DNA from: Methylocapsa sp. D3K7
GTDB taxonomy: Bacteria; Pseudomonadota; Alphaproteobacteria; Rhizobiales; Beijerinckiaceae
Direction of reading: 5' to 3'
NCBI RefSeq assembly: GCF_029855125.1
Contig: NZ_CP123229.1
Location: 2,046,001-2,110,000 of the forward strand
DNA: 64,000 bases
Shown: positions 37,403 to 47,377 of the stretch, piece by piece
How positions within the stretch are numbered: position 1 is the first letter of the stretch
How the letters are laid out: every line of letters begins with the position of its first letter
Position numbers and translations under genes: made by a program
Notes under the pieces: model-generated
What the model was told of the DNA's origin: nothing
Seen by the model: the letters and a program-made list of their open reading frames with translations, nothing else
The model's database searches: none

Positions 37403-37838
37403 GTTCCCTACCTGTTTTGTTGCTATTACTTTTTCATTTTGCTCTTTCGAAATATAAGTATAAATGCTTCGTTGTTATAATCTTTATCAGAAATAACAAA
37501 AAATATCTTGAAAATAACCGCATATGACTCTCAGATACTTAATATTTGTACCAGCATTATATCCTGCACATTGCGCGTCCGGCGAGGGCGGTAGAAACCG
37601 CCGGGCCGTGATACAGTATTGAGCGGGATGAAACCCATCATAACTATAATCTACCATAGATGGCGCCGCTGAATACGACGCGGCGAAAATTCGTCATAAA
37701 TGTGATTATTACGCCACAATTATAAAACGCCAAGAGGAATCAAGTGGAACTTATTTCAAACGCTCGCCAGCGGGGTTTCGTGCGGCTTGACCGAAGGAAA
37801 ACGCCTTGGCCGCGACTTTGTTCCTAGCAATGAAGCTG
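37403..37838. other. AT-rich intergenic stretch
   Basis: This stretch has clearly lower G+C than its surroundings, especially 37430-37560, and no supported gene. A small inverted repeat GGCGG-TAGAAA-CCGCC lies around 37590. It separates a small gene from a convergent or co-directional regulator gene and may be a promoter or recombination scar. Confidence 0.35.
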
Positions 37839-38525
37839 TCACTTGACCTGCATCAGCAAGGCGACGAGTTCACTTTGGCTATGGGTCTGGGTCTTGGCAA
37901 AAACGGATTTCAGCTGGTTGCGCGCTGTCTGCCACGGAATTTGCAGTTCCCGGGCAGCTGTTTGTAGAGGGGCGCCGCGCGCCAACACGCTGGCAAGCTT
38001 GGACTCTGGACCGTTAAACTGGAATGTCTTGGCAAGAATCGCCGGAGGAGGCCCGGGTTTTGGCCCCAATGCATTCAGTGTTACCATCCGTCGGACGTCA
38101 TGCTCGTGAGCGAGACCGTCGAGCGGCCAGACACGCAAAATGACCGGCAATTTGTCACGCCGCTGAACGATGATCGGCTCAGCCATTACAGAAACGAATT
38201 TAAAGCGATCGCAGGATGCATCCAGCGATGCCTTCAGCAGTGCCCGGGCTTCAACTTCGCGGATAAAAAGGCGTCCGTCCCTGATCTTGATATTATTGTC
38301 GAAAATTGCGCGCGCCGCGCTGTTCACGTCGATGACAAATCCAAGCCGGTCAAGGCTGACCGCTGGCAAGCGCATCGTATTCAGCGCACCGGTGATGGAT
38401 GTGCCCGCGCCCTCCGCGGCCGAAACCGCGGCTATTTCGATCAGACGCTGGGTGAAGGAAGAGAGAATACGCTCTTCTTCAGCGCGCAACTGGCAATCCT
38501 CTGAACTCATATCCAAAATGGTCAT
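37839..38525 (-). CDS. LuxR-type helix-turn-helix transcriptional regulator
   Basis: From ATG 38525 (MTILDM) the protein has 228 residues. The middle contains a PAS-like segment (SLDRLGFVIDVNSAARAIF, DGRLFIREVEARALLKASLD), and the C-terminus is a LuxR/GerE helix-turn-helix (GPESKLASVLARGAPLQTAA, IPWQTARNQLKSVFAKTQTH). It may sense a small ligand through the PAS part. Neighbours (zapA and DUF4164 on the same strand) do not indicate a target. Confidence 0.75.
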   Translation of the reverse strand: MTILDMSSEDCQLRAEEERILSSFTQRLIEIAAVSAAEGAGTSITGALNTMRLPAVSLDRLGFVIDVNSAARAIFDNNIKIRDGRLFIREVEARALLKASLDASCDRFKFVSVMAEPIIVQRRDKLPVILRVWPLDGLAHEHDVRRMVTLNALGPKPGPPPAILAKTFQFNGPESKLASVLARGAPLQTAARELQIPWQTARNQLKSVFAKTQTHSQSELVALLMQVK

Positions 38526-38630
38526 CGCGTTTATTCTCAAAACTACGCCAAACCCGGAAAGTTTCCCATCCCGAATTCAATGGGCTGCCGGCGTGCCGTT
38601 CAGGCCATAGCCTGGCTGCCGCTTGGCCTG

Positions 38631-38987
38631 TTACTCCCTGCTCGAATCGTTCAATTCCTGGACGACCCGCTCGATCCGCTGCGCGGCATCGCCAAGCGAA
38701 ACCGCGACTTTCTCCGCCCATTCCGGGGCGGCGGCCGGGTGCCCTTTAAGCCGCGCGATTTCAGCTTCGAGCTCGCGGACGCGATCGTTCACTTCCGACC
38801 ATTCATCCGCGAGGGTGATCGCCGCCATAATGGTCAGGCGCTGGTCGCCGATTTCGCCGAAACGCGTCCGCATCCCGGAAATCTTGGCATCGACCAATTG
38901 CGCGAGGTCGCCAAGCCGGGCTTCCTCCCCTTCGTCGCAGGCCACCCGGTAAACCTTACCCGCGATTGTGATCGCCAATTGCGCCAT
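38631..38987 (-). CDS. zapA: Cell division protein ZapA
   Basis: The 118-residue protein opens MAQLAITIAGKVYRVACDEG and continues LVDAKISGMRTRFGEIGDQR and ITLADEWSEVNDRVRELEAE, with a helical tail, matching ZapA. ZapA binds and bundles FtsZ in the division ring. It follows the DUF4164 gene on the same strand and precedes a 7-base inverted repeat (CAGGCCA and TGGCCTG, 38602-38630) right after its stop codon. In many proteobacteria the 6S RNA gene lies after zapA, but none could be identified here. Confidence 0.9.
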   Translation of the reverse strand: MAQLAITIAGKVYRVACDEGEEARLGDLAQLVDAKISGMRTRFGEIGDQRLTIMAAITLADEWSEVNDRVRELEAEIARLKGHPAAAPEWAEKVAVSLGDAAQRIERVVQELNDSSRE

Positions 38988-39029
38988 TTTGCTCTCTCAC
39001 ACCGGTTTTGGTCCGCAAAAGGGGCCGCC

Positions 39030-39341
39030 TTACGCCTCGCGAGCGGCAGCCCCGGACAGAACCGCTCTGATTTCAGCACTCGCACGATGCAGCCGGCGGC
39101 CAACTTCTTCATTTGCGGCTTCCAAAGATTTCGACCGCGCGATCGCGCCGTCAAGTTCGACGGCGAGCCGCGCGCGGTCGTCTTGGAGAACGGCAAGCTC
39201 TTCCTCGAGATTGCCGCGCGCCAAATCCGCTTTGGCCCGCCGTTCACCCGCCGCTTCGAGCTTATCAAGGGCGGCGGCAAGACGTCTCAGCGCGGCGTCG
39301 AGGCGGTCCGGCGGTTTGCTTGTCGCGGCGGCGTCTTGCAT
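39030..39341 (-). CDS. DUF4164 coiled-coil protein
   Basis: From ATG 39341 (AAGGG at the right distance) the product is 103 residues. It is a continuous helix with heptad pattern (LDAALRRLAAALDKLEAAGE, GNLEEELAVLQDDRARLAVE, EEVGRRLHRASAEIRAVL). This is DUF4164, which accompanies zapA in Rhizobiales, so a role near the division machinery is likely but untested. The gap to zapA is about 40 bases. Confidence 0.8.
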   Translation of the reverse strand: MQDAAATSKPPDRLDAALRRLAAALDKLEAAGERRAKADLARGNLEEELAVLQDDRARLAVELDGAIARSKSLEAANEEVGRRLHRASAEIRAVLSGAAAREA

Positions 39342-39374
39342 GCGAGCGCCCTTATCGTTGAATGATCGAAGCAT

Positions 39375-39677
39375 GATTATGCCTCAAGCCGGCGGCGCCG
39401 GAAATTGGCCCTCTCCTCCACGCTCAGATTTTGCCTTCGCGTGGAAAAGGAAAATTCGAAACAAGCCCCGCCGGTCGACAAATGGGCCGCCGCGCGCTAA
39501 GTGCATGCGGCCGGAGATGGCCGCCCTCCCCGGCCATTATGGTACAAGATGCGGCAAAACCGTGCCGAAACCGCCCATTCGACAGAAAGAACACAGGCGA
39601 AGCTTTGACACAAGCGTTTCAGCGATTGCCGGCGGCAGCGTCCCAGCTCGACCCGCAATTTTTCAAATGGTGACAGA
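39375..39677. other. Divergent promoter region of tkt and the DUF4164-zapA unit
   Basis: Some 300 bases lie between oppositely oriented units and must contain the promoters for both. No gene is supported. No operator for a CbbR-type regulator (T-N11-A pairs) could be assigned with confidence. Confidence 0.4.
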
Positions 39678-41684
39678 TTGACAGCTCCGAGCGCAACCCC
39701 AACAGCCGTCACCCATGACGAAATGGCCAATGCCATTCGCGCGCTCGCCATGGACGCGGTGGAGAAAGCAAAATCCGGGCATCCCGGCCTACCTATGGGC
39801 GCCGCCGATATCGCCACCGTGCTGTTCACCAAGGTGCTGAAATATGACGCCGGCGCCACTGACTGGCCGGACCGGGACCGTTTTGTTCTGTCCGCCGGAC
39901 ACGGCTCGATGTTGCTTTACGCCCTGCTCTATCTGACCGGCGAACCCAGCATGACCGTCGATCAGCTGCAACACTTCCGTCAGCTAGGATCGATAACGCC
40001 GGGCCACCCCGAATACCATCATACCCGAGGCGTCGAGACGACCACGGGACCGCTTGGCCAAGGCCTTGCGACCTCGGTTGGCATGGCGCTCGCCGAACGC
40101 ATGCTGAATGCCGAGTTTGGCGATATCGTCAATCACCACACCTATGTCCTTGTCTCCGACGGGGATTTGATGGAGGGCATCAGCCAGGAAGCCATCGCGA
40201 TCGCAGGCCATCTCAAGTTGAACCGGCTGATCGTCTTTCATGACGAAAATCACGTCTCGATCGACGGTCCCTTGTCGCTGGCCGATTCCGTCGATCAGGT
40301 GAAGCGGTTCCAGGCCTGCAACTGGAACGCCGTCCGCATCGACGGGCATGACCCGGCCGCGATTCTGCGCGCGATCCGTAAAGCGCAGAAGTCGGACTTG
40401 CCGACCTTGATCGCTTGCAAGACGATCATCGGCTTTGGCCTGCCGACGCGCGCGGGCACCTCCAAGGCACACAGCGATGCGCCGGGAGCCGAGGAGATTG
40501 CCGGAGCCCGGCGCAATCTCAATTGGCCCTATGAGCCTTTCGTGATCCCGGACCCGATCTTGGCCGCCTGGCGCAAGGCTGGCAAACGCGGCCGGGCATC
40601 CCGCAAAGCTTGGCTCGCGGCATTGCAAACCTTGCCGGCGGACAGCCGGGGGGAACTCGAGCGCCGCTGGCGCGGCGACCTCCCCGCCACTTTTGGCGAG
40701 ACCGTGGAAGATTTGAAGCGCAAGCTTGCCGCGGACCCCGCCGCAGTCGCCACCCGCAAGGGTTCCCAAGCCATTCTCGAAGTTCTGGCGAAAGCTGTCC
40801 CTGAACTCATCACCGGCTCGGCCGATCTGACACCCTCGAACAACACCAAGGTCGCGGCGACGCCAGAGATCGGACCCTCGTCCTATGCCGGGCGCTATAT
40901 CCATTGGGGGGTGCGCGAGCACGGCATGGCGGCCGCCGTCAATGGCATCGCCCTGCATGGCGGGTTCATTCCCTCCGGCGCGTCCTTTCTGACGTTTAGC
41001 GATTACTGCAGGCCAGCCCTTCGCCTTTCCGCGCTGATGGGGATACATGCGATCGAGGTCTTCACGCATGATTCGATTGGTCTTGGCGAGGATGGGCCGA
41101 CCCATCAGCCCGTCGAGCACTTGGCGGCGCTGCGCGCGATTCCCAATATGCTGGTTTTTCGTCCCGCCGACCAGACGGAGACACTCGAATGCTGGCAGCT
41201 CGCGCTGGAAACGAAGCGGACCCCCTCCATCCTCGCCCTCACGAGACAAAATCTTCCCCGCATAAGGGACACCTTCACATCAGAGAATTTGTCCGCCGCG
41301 GGCGCTTATGAAATCATCCCTGCGGACATTGGCGAAGCGAAAGTGTCCATCTTCGCCTCTGGCTCGGAAGTCTCGCTGGCGCTCGATGCACGTAAAATTT
41401 TGGCCGGACAGGGAATTGCCACGCGGGTCGTATCCGTCCCCTGCATGGAACTTTTCTTGGCGAAAGACGCCGATACCCGCCAAGCTATAATCGGCAGCGC
41501 TCCAATCCGCATCGCCGTGGAAGCCGCCGTCCGGGAAGGCTGGGATGCCATTATTGGCGACGACGGTATTTTTATCGGCATGAGCGGTTTTGGCGCCAGT
41601 GCGCCCTACAAGGACCTTTACCAATATTTCAAAATCACCCCGGAAGCCGTCGCCGAAGCCGCAGTGCGGCGTTGTAACGGTTGA
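39678..41684 (+). CDS. tkt: Transketolase
   Basis: The 668-residue enzyme contains the thiamine-diphosphate site ([24 protein letters not shown]), the N-terminal [15 protein letters not shown] and the C-terminal [17 protein letters not shown] and [18 protein letters not shown]. Transketolase moves two-carbon units between sugar phosphates in the pentose phosphate and Calvin cycles. With gap and pgk directly downstream it forms the usual alphaproteobacterial tkt-gap-pgk unit. The start is a TTG with no clear ribosome binding site. ATG 39722 is an alternative. Confidence 0.95.
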   Translation: MTAPSATPTAVTHDEMANAIRALAMDAVEKAKSGHPGLPMGAADIATVLFTKVLKYDAGATDWPDRDRFVLSAGHGSMLLYALLYLTGEPSMTVDQLQHFRQLGSITPGHPEYHHTRGVETTTGPLGQGLATSVGMALAERMLNAEFGDIVNHHTYVLVSDGDLMEGISQEAIAIAGHLKLNRLIVFHDENHVSIDGPLSLADSVDQVKRFQACNWNAVRIDGHDPAAILRAIRKAQKSDLPTLIACKTIIGFGLPTRAGTSKAHSDAPGAEEIAGARRNLNWPYEPFVIPDPILAAWRKAGKRGRASRKAWLAALQTLPADSRGELERRWRGDLPATFGETVEDLKRKLAADPAAVATRKGSQAILEVLAKAVPELITGSADLTPSNNTKVAATPEIGPSSYAGRYIHWGVREHGMAAAVNGIALHGGFIPSGASFLTFSDYCRPALRLSALMGIHAIEVFTHDSIGLGEDGPTHQPVEHLAALRAIPNMLVFRPADQTETLECWQLALETKRTPSILALTRQNLPRIRDTFTSENLSAAGAYEIIPADIGEAKVSIFASGSEVSLALDARKILAGQGIATRVVSVPCMELFLAKDADTRQAIIGSAPIRIAVEAAVREGWDAIIGDDGIFIGMSGFGASAPYKDLYQYFKITPEAVAEAAVRRCNG

Positions 41685-41765
41685 CGGCTGTTTTCCGCAA
41701 AGCAATAACTCAAGTGGCGGGGCAGCAGCGGTCGCCGCTGGTCCAACCGTCGAGAAGGAGATGAT

Positions 41766-42773
41766 ATGGCGATTAGAGTCGCTATCAACGGATTTGGACG
41801 TATCGGCCGGAATGTTTTGCGCGCGATCGCTGAATCGCACCGCACGGACATCCAGATTGTCGCGATCAACGATCTCGGGCCTGTCGAGACCAACGCTCAT
41901 TTGCTGCGGTACGATTCCGTGCATGGCCGGTTTCCCGGCACCGTCACGGTCACCAAGGATTCGATTGATTGTGGAACCGGGCCGATCAAGGTGACCGCGA
42001 TCCGCGATCCGCATGAATTGCCCCATAAAGAGCTCAATATCGATATCGCCCTCGAATGCACCGGGCTCTTCACGTCAAGGGACAAGGCCGCCGCGCATCT
42101 GAAGGCGGGCGCCAAGCGCGTTCTCATTTCGGCGCCAGGCGACAACGCCGATTTGACGGTCGTCTTTGGGGTCAATCACGACAAGCTGACCAAGGATCAT
42201 CTGATCGTCTCCAATGCCTCCTGTACGACGAATTGCCTGGCGCCGGTGGCCAAGGTTCTCAATGATGCCATCGGTATCGAGACCGGTTTCATGACGACCA
42301 TCCATTCCTATACCGGCGATCAGCCGACGCTCGATACGATGCACAAGGACCTCTATCGTGCTCGCGCCGCCGCGCTTTCGATGATCCCGACAACGACCGG
42401 CGCCGCGCGCGCCGTCGGCCTCGTCTTGCCCGAACTGAATGGCAAGCTCGATGGCGCGGCGATCCGCGTGCCGACCCCTAATGTCTCCGTCGTCGATTTC
42501 AAATTCGTCGCCAAGCGCAAGACAACGCCTGATGAAATCAAGGACGCTGTCAGATGCGCATCGGAACAGCAATTGAAGGGTGTTCTCACCTTCACGGACA
42601 GCCCGAATGTATCCTCGGATTTCAATCATGATCCGCATTCGTCCATCTTCCACATGGATCAGACTAAGGTGATGGGAGACACACTCGTGCGCGTAATGTC
42701 CTGGTATGATAATGAATGGGGATTCTCGCATCGCATGGTCGATGTCGCCGTGGCGATGGGGAAGCTCCTATGA
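41766..42773 (+). CDS. gap: Glyceraldehyde-3-phosphate dehydrogenase
   Basis: The 335-residue enzyme has the NAD(P)-binding start [20 protein letters not shown], the catalytic Cys in [15 protein letters not shown], and [16 protein letters not shown] at the end. It interconverts glyceraldehyde-3-phosphate and 1,3-bisphosphoglycerate, working in glycolysis, gluconeogenesis or the Calvin cycle. GAGAAGGAGATGAT precedes the ATG. Its stop overlaps the pgk start (ATGA at 42770). Confidence 0.97.
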   Translation: MAIRVAINGFGRIGRNVLRAIAESHRTDIQIVAINDLGPVETNAHLLRYDSVHGRFPGTVTVTKDSIDCGTGPIKVTAIRDPHELPHKELNIDIALECTGLFTSRDKAAAHLKAGAKRVLISAPGDNADLTVVFGVNHDKLTKDHLIVSNASCTTNCLAPVAKVLNDAIGIETGFMTTIHSYTGDQPTLDTMHKDLYRARAAALSMIPTTTGAARAVGLVLPELNGKLDGAAIRVPTPNVSVVDFKFVAKRKTTPDEIKDAVRCASEQQLKGVLTFTDSPNVSSDFNHDPHSSIFHMDQTKVMGDTLVRVMSWYDNEWGFSHRMVDVAVAMGKLL

Positions 42774-43999
42774 CAAGGTCGGCACCGTTGTCTGTGTTCC
42801 GGACCCTTGATGATGTGGATGTCGCAGGCAAAAGGGTGTTGGTTCGCGCCGACCTCAATGTCCCCATGGATGATTCGAGGATTTCCGATACCACGCGTAT
42901 CGAACGGATCATCGTCAACATCCAGGAGATTTCGGAAAAAAAGGGGAAGGTCATTCTCCTGTCGCATCTTGGCCGGCCCAAGAACGGACCCGATGCGAAG
43001 AATTCGCTGAAGCCCGTCGCGGTCGAGATCGAACGCCAGCTCGGACGCTACGTCGCCTTTGCCTCCAACTGCATCGGCGGGGTGGCGAAGAGCGCCGTTG
43101 AAGCGATGCAGGACGGCGATATTCTGTTGCTCGAAAATACGCGCTTTCACGCCGCCGAGACCAAGAACGATCCGGCCTTTGTCGAGGCCCTGGCGGAGCT
43201 TGGCGACATTTACGTCAATGATGCGTTTTCCACAGCGCATCGCGCACACGCCTCGACGGAGGGCTTGGCGCATAAGCTCCCAGCCTATGCTGGACGCTCG
43301 ATGCAGCACGAGCTTGAAATGCTCACCAGCATGCTGGCGGACCCCAAGCGGCCACTTGCGGCGATTGTCGGTGGCGCCAAGGTCTCGACCAAATTCGAGT
43401 TGCTCGGCAATCTCATGCGGCGAGTCGAGTATTTGTTCGTCGGCGGTGGCATGGCCAACACTTTCCTTGAGGCGAACGGCAAACAGATCGGCAAATCGCT
43501 TTGTGAAAAAAAATTCGCCGACATCGCACGCCAGCTGATCGCCGATGCCGAAGGCGCCAATTGCAAACTCGTACTGCCCATCGACGCCGTCGTCGCGACA
43601 AGGTTCGAAGCCAATGCGCGCACCAAAGTTGTCGACATCGATGCGATCGGCGAGGAAGAAATGATCCTCGACATCGGGCCGCGCACCATCTCGCAGGTCG
43701 TCGGCCTTCTCGCTTCAGCGCGGACGCTCGTTTGGAACGGCCCCGTCGGCGCGTTCGAGGTTCCGCCTTTCCACACCGGGACCCTCTCGATCGCCAAGGT
43801 CGCAGCGCAGCTCACCAAGGTCGGTGCGTTGGATACCATCGCGGGCGGCGGCGACACCATCGCGGCCTTGAACCAAGCCGGGGCGACGCAGGACTTCACC
43901 TACGTTTCGACAGCCGGCGGCGCTTTTCTCGAATGGCTGGAGGGCAAGCGGCTGCCAGGCGTCGAGGCGCTGCGCTTGTCCACGACCGCGAAAAGCTGA
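42770..43999 (+). CDS. pgk: Phosphoglycerate kinase
   Basis: Starting at the ATGA overlap with gap, the protein has 409 residues. It contains [15 protein letters not shown] (N-terminal motif), [27 protein letters not shown] and the C-terminal nucleotide loop [16 protein letters not shown]. It transfers phosphate between 1,3-bisphosphoglycerate and ADP. An earlier in-frame start at 42716 lies inside gap and is less likely. Confidence 0.97.
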   Translation: MTRSAPLSVFRTLDDVDVAGKRVLVRADLNVPMDDSRISDTTRIERIIVNIQEISEKKGKVILLSHLGRPKNGPDAKNSLKPVAVEIERQLGRYVAFASNCIGGVAKSAVEAMQDGDILLLENTRFHAAETKNDPAFVEALAELGDIYVNDAFSTAHRAHASTEGLAHKLPAYAGRSMQHELEMLTSMLADPKRPLAAIVGGAKVSTKFELLGNLMRRVEYLFVGGGMANTFLEANGKQIGKSLCEKKFADIARQLIADAEGANCKLVLPIDAVVATRFEANARTKVVDIDAIGEEEMILDIGPRTISQVVGLLASARTLVWNGPVGAFEVPPFHTGTLSIAKVAAQLTKVGALDTIAGGGDTIAALNQAGATQDFTYVSTAGGAFLEWLEGKRLPGVEALRLSTTAKS

Positions 44000-44020
44000 G
44001 GCCACCAGAGCACGGTGTTT

Positions 44021-44037
44021 CGCCGCAGTTTGCGGCG
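44021..44037 (+). terminator. Hairpin after pgk
   Basis: CGCCGCA and TGCGGCG pair around a GTT loop 22 bases after the pgk stop. Position suits a terminator for the tkt-gap-pgk unit, though no T-run follows. Confidence 0.4.
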
Positions 44038-44131
44038 TCGTGGTCTCACCGGAAACAAAGTGCCGCCGTGGTCGTACGGTAAATTTCCCATATAAAATAG
44101 TTACGGCCGCGTTTCATCCGCAACGTGCAAC

Positions 44132-44938
44132 ATGGCCCGATCTGGCAGCAAATCCAGAAAGACCGCAATGCGCCGATCCGTCTTCGTTCTTGGTCTCGCG
44201 ATGGCGCTCGCGGCGGGCGGGTATAGCTCCTATCGTTACATTCTGTCCTATTTGCATGATGAACGCGAGATGGAGGAGAGACGCAATATTGAATTGGCCA
44301 TCAATGCCGTCCCTGTTCAACCCAAACTGCCATTCGCGCTTATTATCGGCGATAGCATCTCAGTATCTTATACTTTGCTTGTAAAACTGCGGCTGGAGGG
44401 CATCGTGAATGTGATGCGGCCCATGGAAAATTGCAGCAGCACCCTCACGATACGCGAGAATCTCGACCGCTGGCTTGGCCAAACCAAATGGGCTGTCATT
44501 CATTTCAACGCCGGCCTGCATGATTTGGAACATGTCCAGCAAGAAAACGCGGCTCCAGGAACGCAAAAAATGGTTCCTATCAACAAAGGCCCCCATTGGA
44601 TTTCATTGGAGTCGTATCGCGCGAATCTCGATAACATCGTCAAGCGGCTTAAGCAGACCAACGCCACGCTGATATTCGCGACAACGACACCCGTTCCTGC
44701 TGGCGAGAGAAACCGCGCACCGGAAGATGTGGCTCTTTACAATCAAACCGCTCTAGACGTGATGCGAGACAATGGTGTGCTGATCGATGATCTTTATTCC
44801 GTAGCCGTGCAGTCTGCTGATCGATTTCAAATTCCGCAAGATGTCCATTTCTTTGAAGCAGGCAGTCGCATCCTCGCAGAGCATGTTGCCGCAAGCATCA
44901 AGGCAGCGTTGCCTATCCAGACGTCGCCCGGACAATAG
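44132..44938 (+). CDS. Membrane-anchored SGNH/GDSL hydrolase
   Basis: The 268-residue protein has an N-terminal membrane anchor (SVFVLGLAMALAAGGYSSYR) and an SGNH hydrolase body. Block I is ALIIGDSISVSYT with the Ser nucleophile, block III is HFNAGLHDLEH, and block V is IPQDVHF containing the catalytic Asp and His. These enzymes are esterases acting on sugars, lipids or peptidoglycan acetyl groups. It probably acts in the periplasm. The DedA gene follows 56 bases later on the same strand. Confidence 0.8.
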   Translation: MARSGSKSRKTAMRRSVFVLGLAMALAAGGYSSYRYILSYLHDEREMEERRNIELAINAVPVQPKLPFALIIGDSISVSYTLLVKLRLEGIVNVMRPMENCSSTLTIRENLDRWLGQTKWAVIHFNAGLHDLEHVQQENAAPGTQKMVPINKGPHWISLESYRANLDNIVKRLKQTNATLIFATTTPVPAGERNRAPEDVALYNQTALDVMRDNGVLIDDLYSVAVQSADRFQIPQDVHFFEAGSRILAEHVAASIKAALPIQTSPGQ

Positions 44939-44993
44939 GAGGAAAACGATTGATAAAGCCGCCCCGAATACCGGCAGGCGCGGAAAGGCCGTG

Positions 44994-45614
44994 ATGGCCG
45001 GGATCGCGCATTTTCTTGGAGATCTGGAACCCTTTGTCCGCGAGTGGGGCGCCATCGCGGTCTTGATCATATTGACAGGCGAGTCTCTGGGCCTTCCCCT
45101 GCCGGGCGAGTCCCTGCTTGTGCTTGCCTCAGTACTCGCGGGACGCGGAGAACTGTCGCTGCCACTTCTCATGCTGTCGGCATGGATGGGAGCGGTGCTT
45201 GGAGACAATATTGGGTATGTGATTGGACAGCGGCTTGGCCGCACACTCGTCCTGCGCTACGGAGCAAAGATCGGCATCAATGCGGATCGCCTTAACCGGG
45301 TCGAAGCATTTTTTATCCGGTACGGTCCTTTCACGGTCGCTTTTGCACGATTCGTCAATGTCCTACGTCAGCTGAACGGCATCGTGGCGGGCATGTTGAA
45401 AATGGATTGGAAACGATTCCTGGTCTTCAACGCGCTTGGAGGAGCTCTTTGGGTTGTGGTGTGGACATTGGCGGGATTTTATCTGGGTACCCATGTCACC
45501 GACATCCATCAGATCACCCATGATTTGGAACATACCGGAGCGATATTGGGCGCCGGAGTGTTTATCGCGGTGCTTATTTTCTTTCTGTTTCAGCGGCTAC
45601 ACCACAGCCGGTGA
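44994..45614 (+). CDS. DedA family membrane protein
   Basis: The 206-residue protein has the DedA pattern: GESLGLPLPGESLLVLASVL, AWMGAVLGDNIGYVIGQRLG, GPFTVAFARFVNVLRQLNG and ALGGALWVVVWTLAGFYLG, with re-entrant and membrane helices. DedA proteins are phospholipid flippases or scramblases important for envelope integrity. The start at 44994 gives the usual short N-terminus, and an earlier frame start at 44841 lies inside the hydrolase gene. The 3' end overlaps the convergent pheA gene by 18 bases. Confidence 0.9.
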   Translation: MAGIAHFLGDLEPFVREWGAIAVLIILTGESLGLPLPGESLLVLASVLAGRGELSLPLLMLSAWMGAVLGDNIGYVIGQRLGRTLVLRYGAKIGINADRLNRVEAFFIRYGPFTVAFARFVNVLRQLNGIVAGMLKMDWKRFLVFNALGGALWVVVWTLAGFYLGTHVTDIHQITHDLEHTGAILGAGVFIAVLIFFLFQRLHHSR

Positions 45615-46487
45615 AGGCGAGTCTGGATTTCCGTTCTCGCGCGCTTGGCTTTCGATCCGGTAGGTGTGCGCCGGATAAACGCCAAGAATCTTTAGCTCCT
45701 TGCAAAAAAAGGCCAACTCCTCCAAGGCACGCGCGAGCGGCGGCTCTTCGGGATGGGCTTCTACATCCGCCAAAAATTGCGTTGCGGTGAATTCCCCTTC
45801 CACCATATAGCTTTCCAGCTTCGTCATATTGACGCTGTTGGTGGCGAAGCCCCCAAGGGCCTTATAAAGCGCGGCCGGGACATTGCGGACTCGGAAGACG
45901 AAACTCGTCACAACCGGCCCGTTGGCAAGAGGCGCCCATCGCGGTGTTTTCGAAAGCACAACGAAGCGCGTCGTATTGTGCGATTCATCCTCGATATTGG
46001 CGGCAAGGACATCGAGGTTATAGATTTTGGCGGCAAGGTCCGTCGCAATCGCCGCACGGCGGAAATCTCCCCATTCCGCGACCTCCCGCGCCGACCCGGC
46101 CGTGTCGGCAGACACATGCGCGGCAAACCCATGTTCGCGGATGAATTTGCGGCACTGGCCAAGCGCGTGCACATGGCTATAAACTGAGGTCACGGCTTCA
46201 TGTTGCGTGCCCTTGATACCAAGCAGTTGAAAATGGATCGGCAGAAAATATTCCCCAACGATGTAAAGGCCCGAACCTGGCAAAAGATGGTGGATGTCAG
46301 CCACTCTGCCAGCAATCGAATTTTCGATTGGAATCATGCCAAGGGCGGCCGACCCATCGGCGATCGCCGCGAGCGCGTCCTCGAACGTCGCGCAGGGTAA
46401 GGGTTGCCAATCTGGATAGACATTGCCGCAAGCTATATGCGAATTGGCGCCTGGTTCGCCTTGATAGGCGATTTTCCTGATAGTCAT
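45597..46487 (-). CDS. pheA: Prephenate dehydratase
   Basis: The 296-residue protein begins with the PDT domain (KIAYQGEPGANSHIACGNVY, LGMIPIENSIAGRVADIHHL, and ESHNTTRFVVLSKTP containing the catalytic Thr-Arg-Phe). It ends with an ACT regulatory domain (TSFVFRVRNVPAALYKALGG, NSVNMTKLESYMVEGEFTAT). It converts prephenate to phenylpyruvate and is feedback-inhibited by Phe through ACT. It is a stand-alone enzyme without chorismate mutase, as usual for alphaproteobacteria. Confidence 0.95.
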   Translation of the reverse strand: MTIRKIAYQGEPGANSHIACGNVYPDWQPLPCATFEDALAAIADGSAALGMIPIENSIAGRVADIHHLLPGSGLYIVGEYFLPIHFQLLGIKGTQHEAVTSVYSHVHALGQCRKFIREHGFAAHVSADTAGSAREVAEWGDFRRAAIATDLAAKIYNLDVLAANIEDESHNTTRFVVLSKTPRWAPLANGPVVTSFVFRVRNVPAALYKALGGFATNSVNMTKLESYMVEGEFTATQFLADVEAHPEEPPLARALEELAFFCKELKILGVYPAHTYRIESQARENGNPDSPSPAVV

Positions 46488-46630
46488 TCATTCCTCGAAC
46501 TGGACGCCCCGCGCTGCAACAATCGTCAAGTCGCGAAAGCAGCTGCGCCACAGGTTGACGCGATGCTAAGTGAGCCTTTGTAAGCCCAGGTCCCATGTTA
46601 ATCGGGTAATGCCCGGCGTCTTCCCGCAAA

Positions 46631-47185
46631 TCACAGGGACCGGAAGGCGATCGGCACGAAAAAATCGACGATCATCACCAACGGTATTGCGATTGCGAAG
46701 GAAACCGGAACGCTCGGGCGAAAGGACCGCCGGAACAGCGCGGCAAAGACGAAAACATTCCATACGAAAAGCGGGAACAGCAGAAAGTTGGCCAGTTCCA
46801 TGACATTGACATAGGGGAGCCCTTGTTCCGAAGTATCCGCGAAGACCAGGGATACGACCAGCAAGAAGCGTAGCAATGCCGTGACAAAAACGACCACGGC
46901 ACCTGTCAAGGCGAGCGCACAGAGAGTCTGCGTCAGCCGTTCCCGGTATCCGGAAACACTCGCGCCGATGAAAGCGGCGGCACTCAGCACCGCCACGGCA
47001 CCGATGCTGCTCGCAGCCGAGCGAGCCACGGAATAATCCATCATCTGGCGCAAAAACATCGCCACCGCGAAGGCGCACAGACTCCCAGCCAAGAGGACCG
47101 GCGATTTTGGAAGCACTTCGGGACCGAGCTTCCAATTCATTAGGCCTACAACCTTTTGAATCGGCAACGGCAGGTTTAGCTTCAT
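46631..47185 (-). CDS. Membrane protein downstream of the pmo operon
   Basis: From ATG 47185 the 184-residue protein shows four to five membrane spans (PVLLAGSLCAFAVAMFL, SIGAVAVLSAAAFIGASVS, VVVFVTALLRFLLVVSLVF, ANFLLFPLFVWNVFVFAAL, VPVSFAIAIPLVMIVDFF). No known family was recognised. It lies on the same strand about 190 bases after the pmoD-like gene. Its position suggests a link to methane monooxygenase assembly, intracytoplasmic membranes or copper supply, but nothing in the sequence proves it. Confidence 0.6.
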   Translation of the reverse strand: MKLNLPLPIQKVVGLMNWKLGPEVLPKSPVLLAGSLCAFAVAMFLRQMMDYSVARSAASSIGAVAVLSAAAFIGASVSGYRERLTQTLCALALTGAVVVFVTALLRFLLVVSLVFADTSEQGLPYVNVMELANFLLFPLFVWNVFVFAALFRRSFRPSVPVSFAIAIPLVMIVDFFVPIAFRSL

Positions 47186-47377
47186 GATTTGACTCAAGGG
47201 TTAAGGTACAAAAGCGGCTGCAATAGTCCTAATCCTCGCCTATTCGACAACAGGCCAGGAAGGATTGGATCGGCGATAACTCTGCGGCCTGCGGCGTAGC
47301 ACAAGGTTTTTGAATACCCGCGTTTCGTGCTATTCACGCCGCGCAGCCCAAGAAAAATAAACTCCGGCAGCTCTTCA

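Noticed and set aside
39984..41249. Long open frame antisense to tkt (421 codons)
   Set aside because: High G+C coding bias leaves the opposite strand open. The product has no recognisable domain and tkt is certain.
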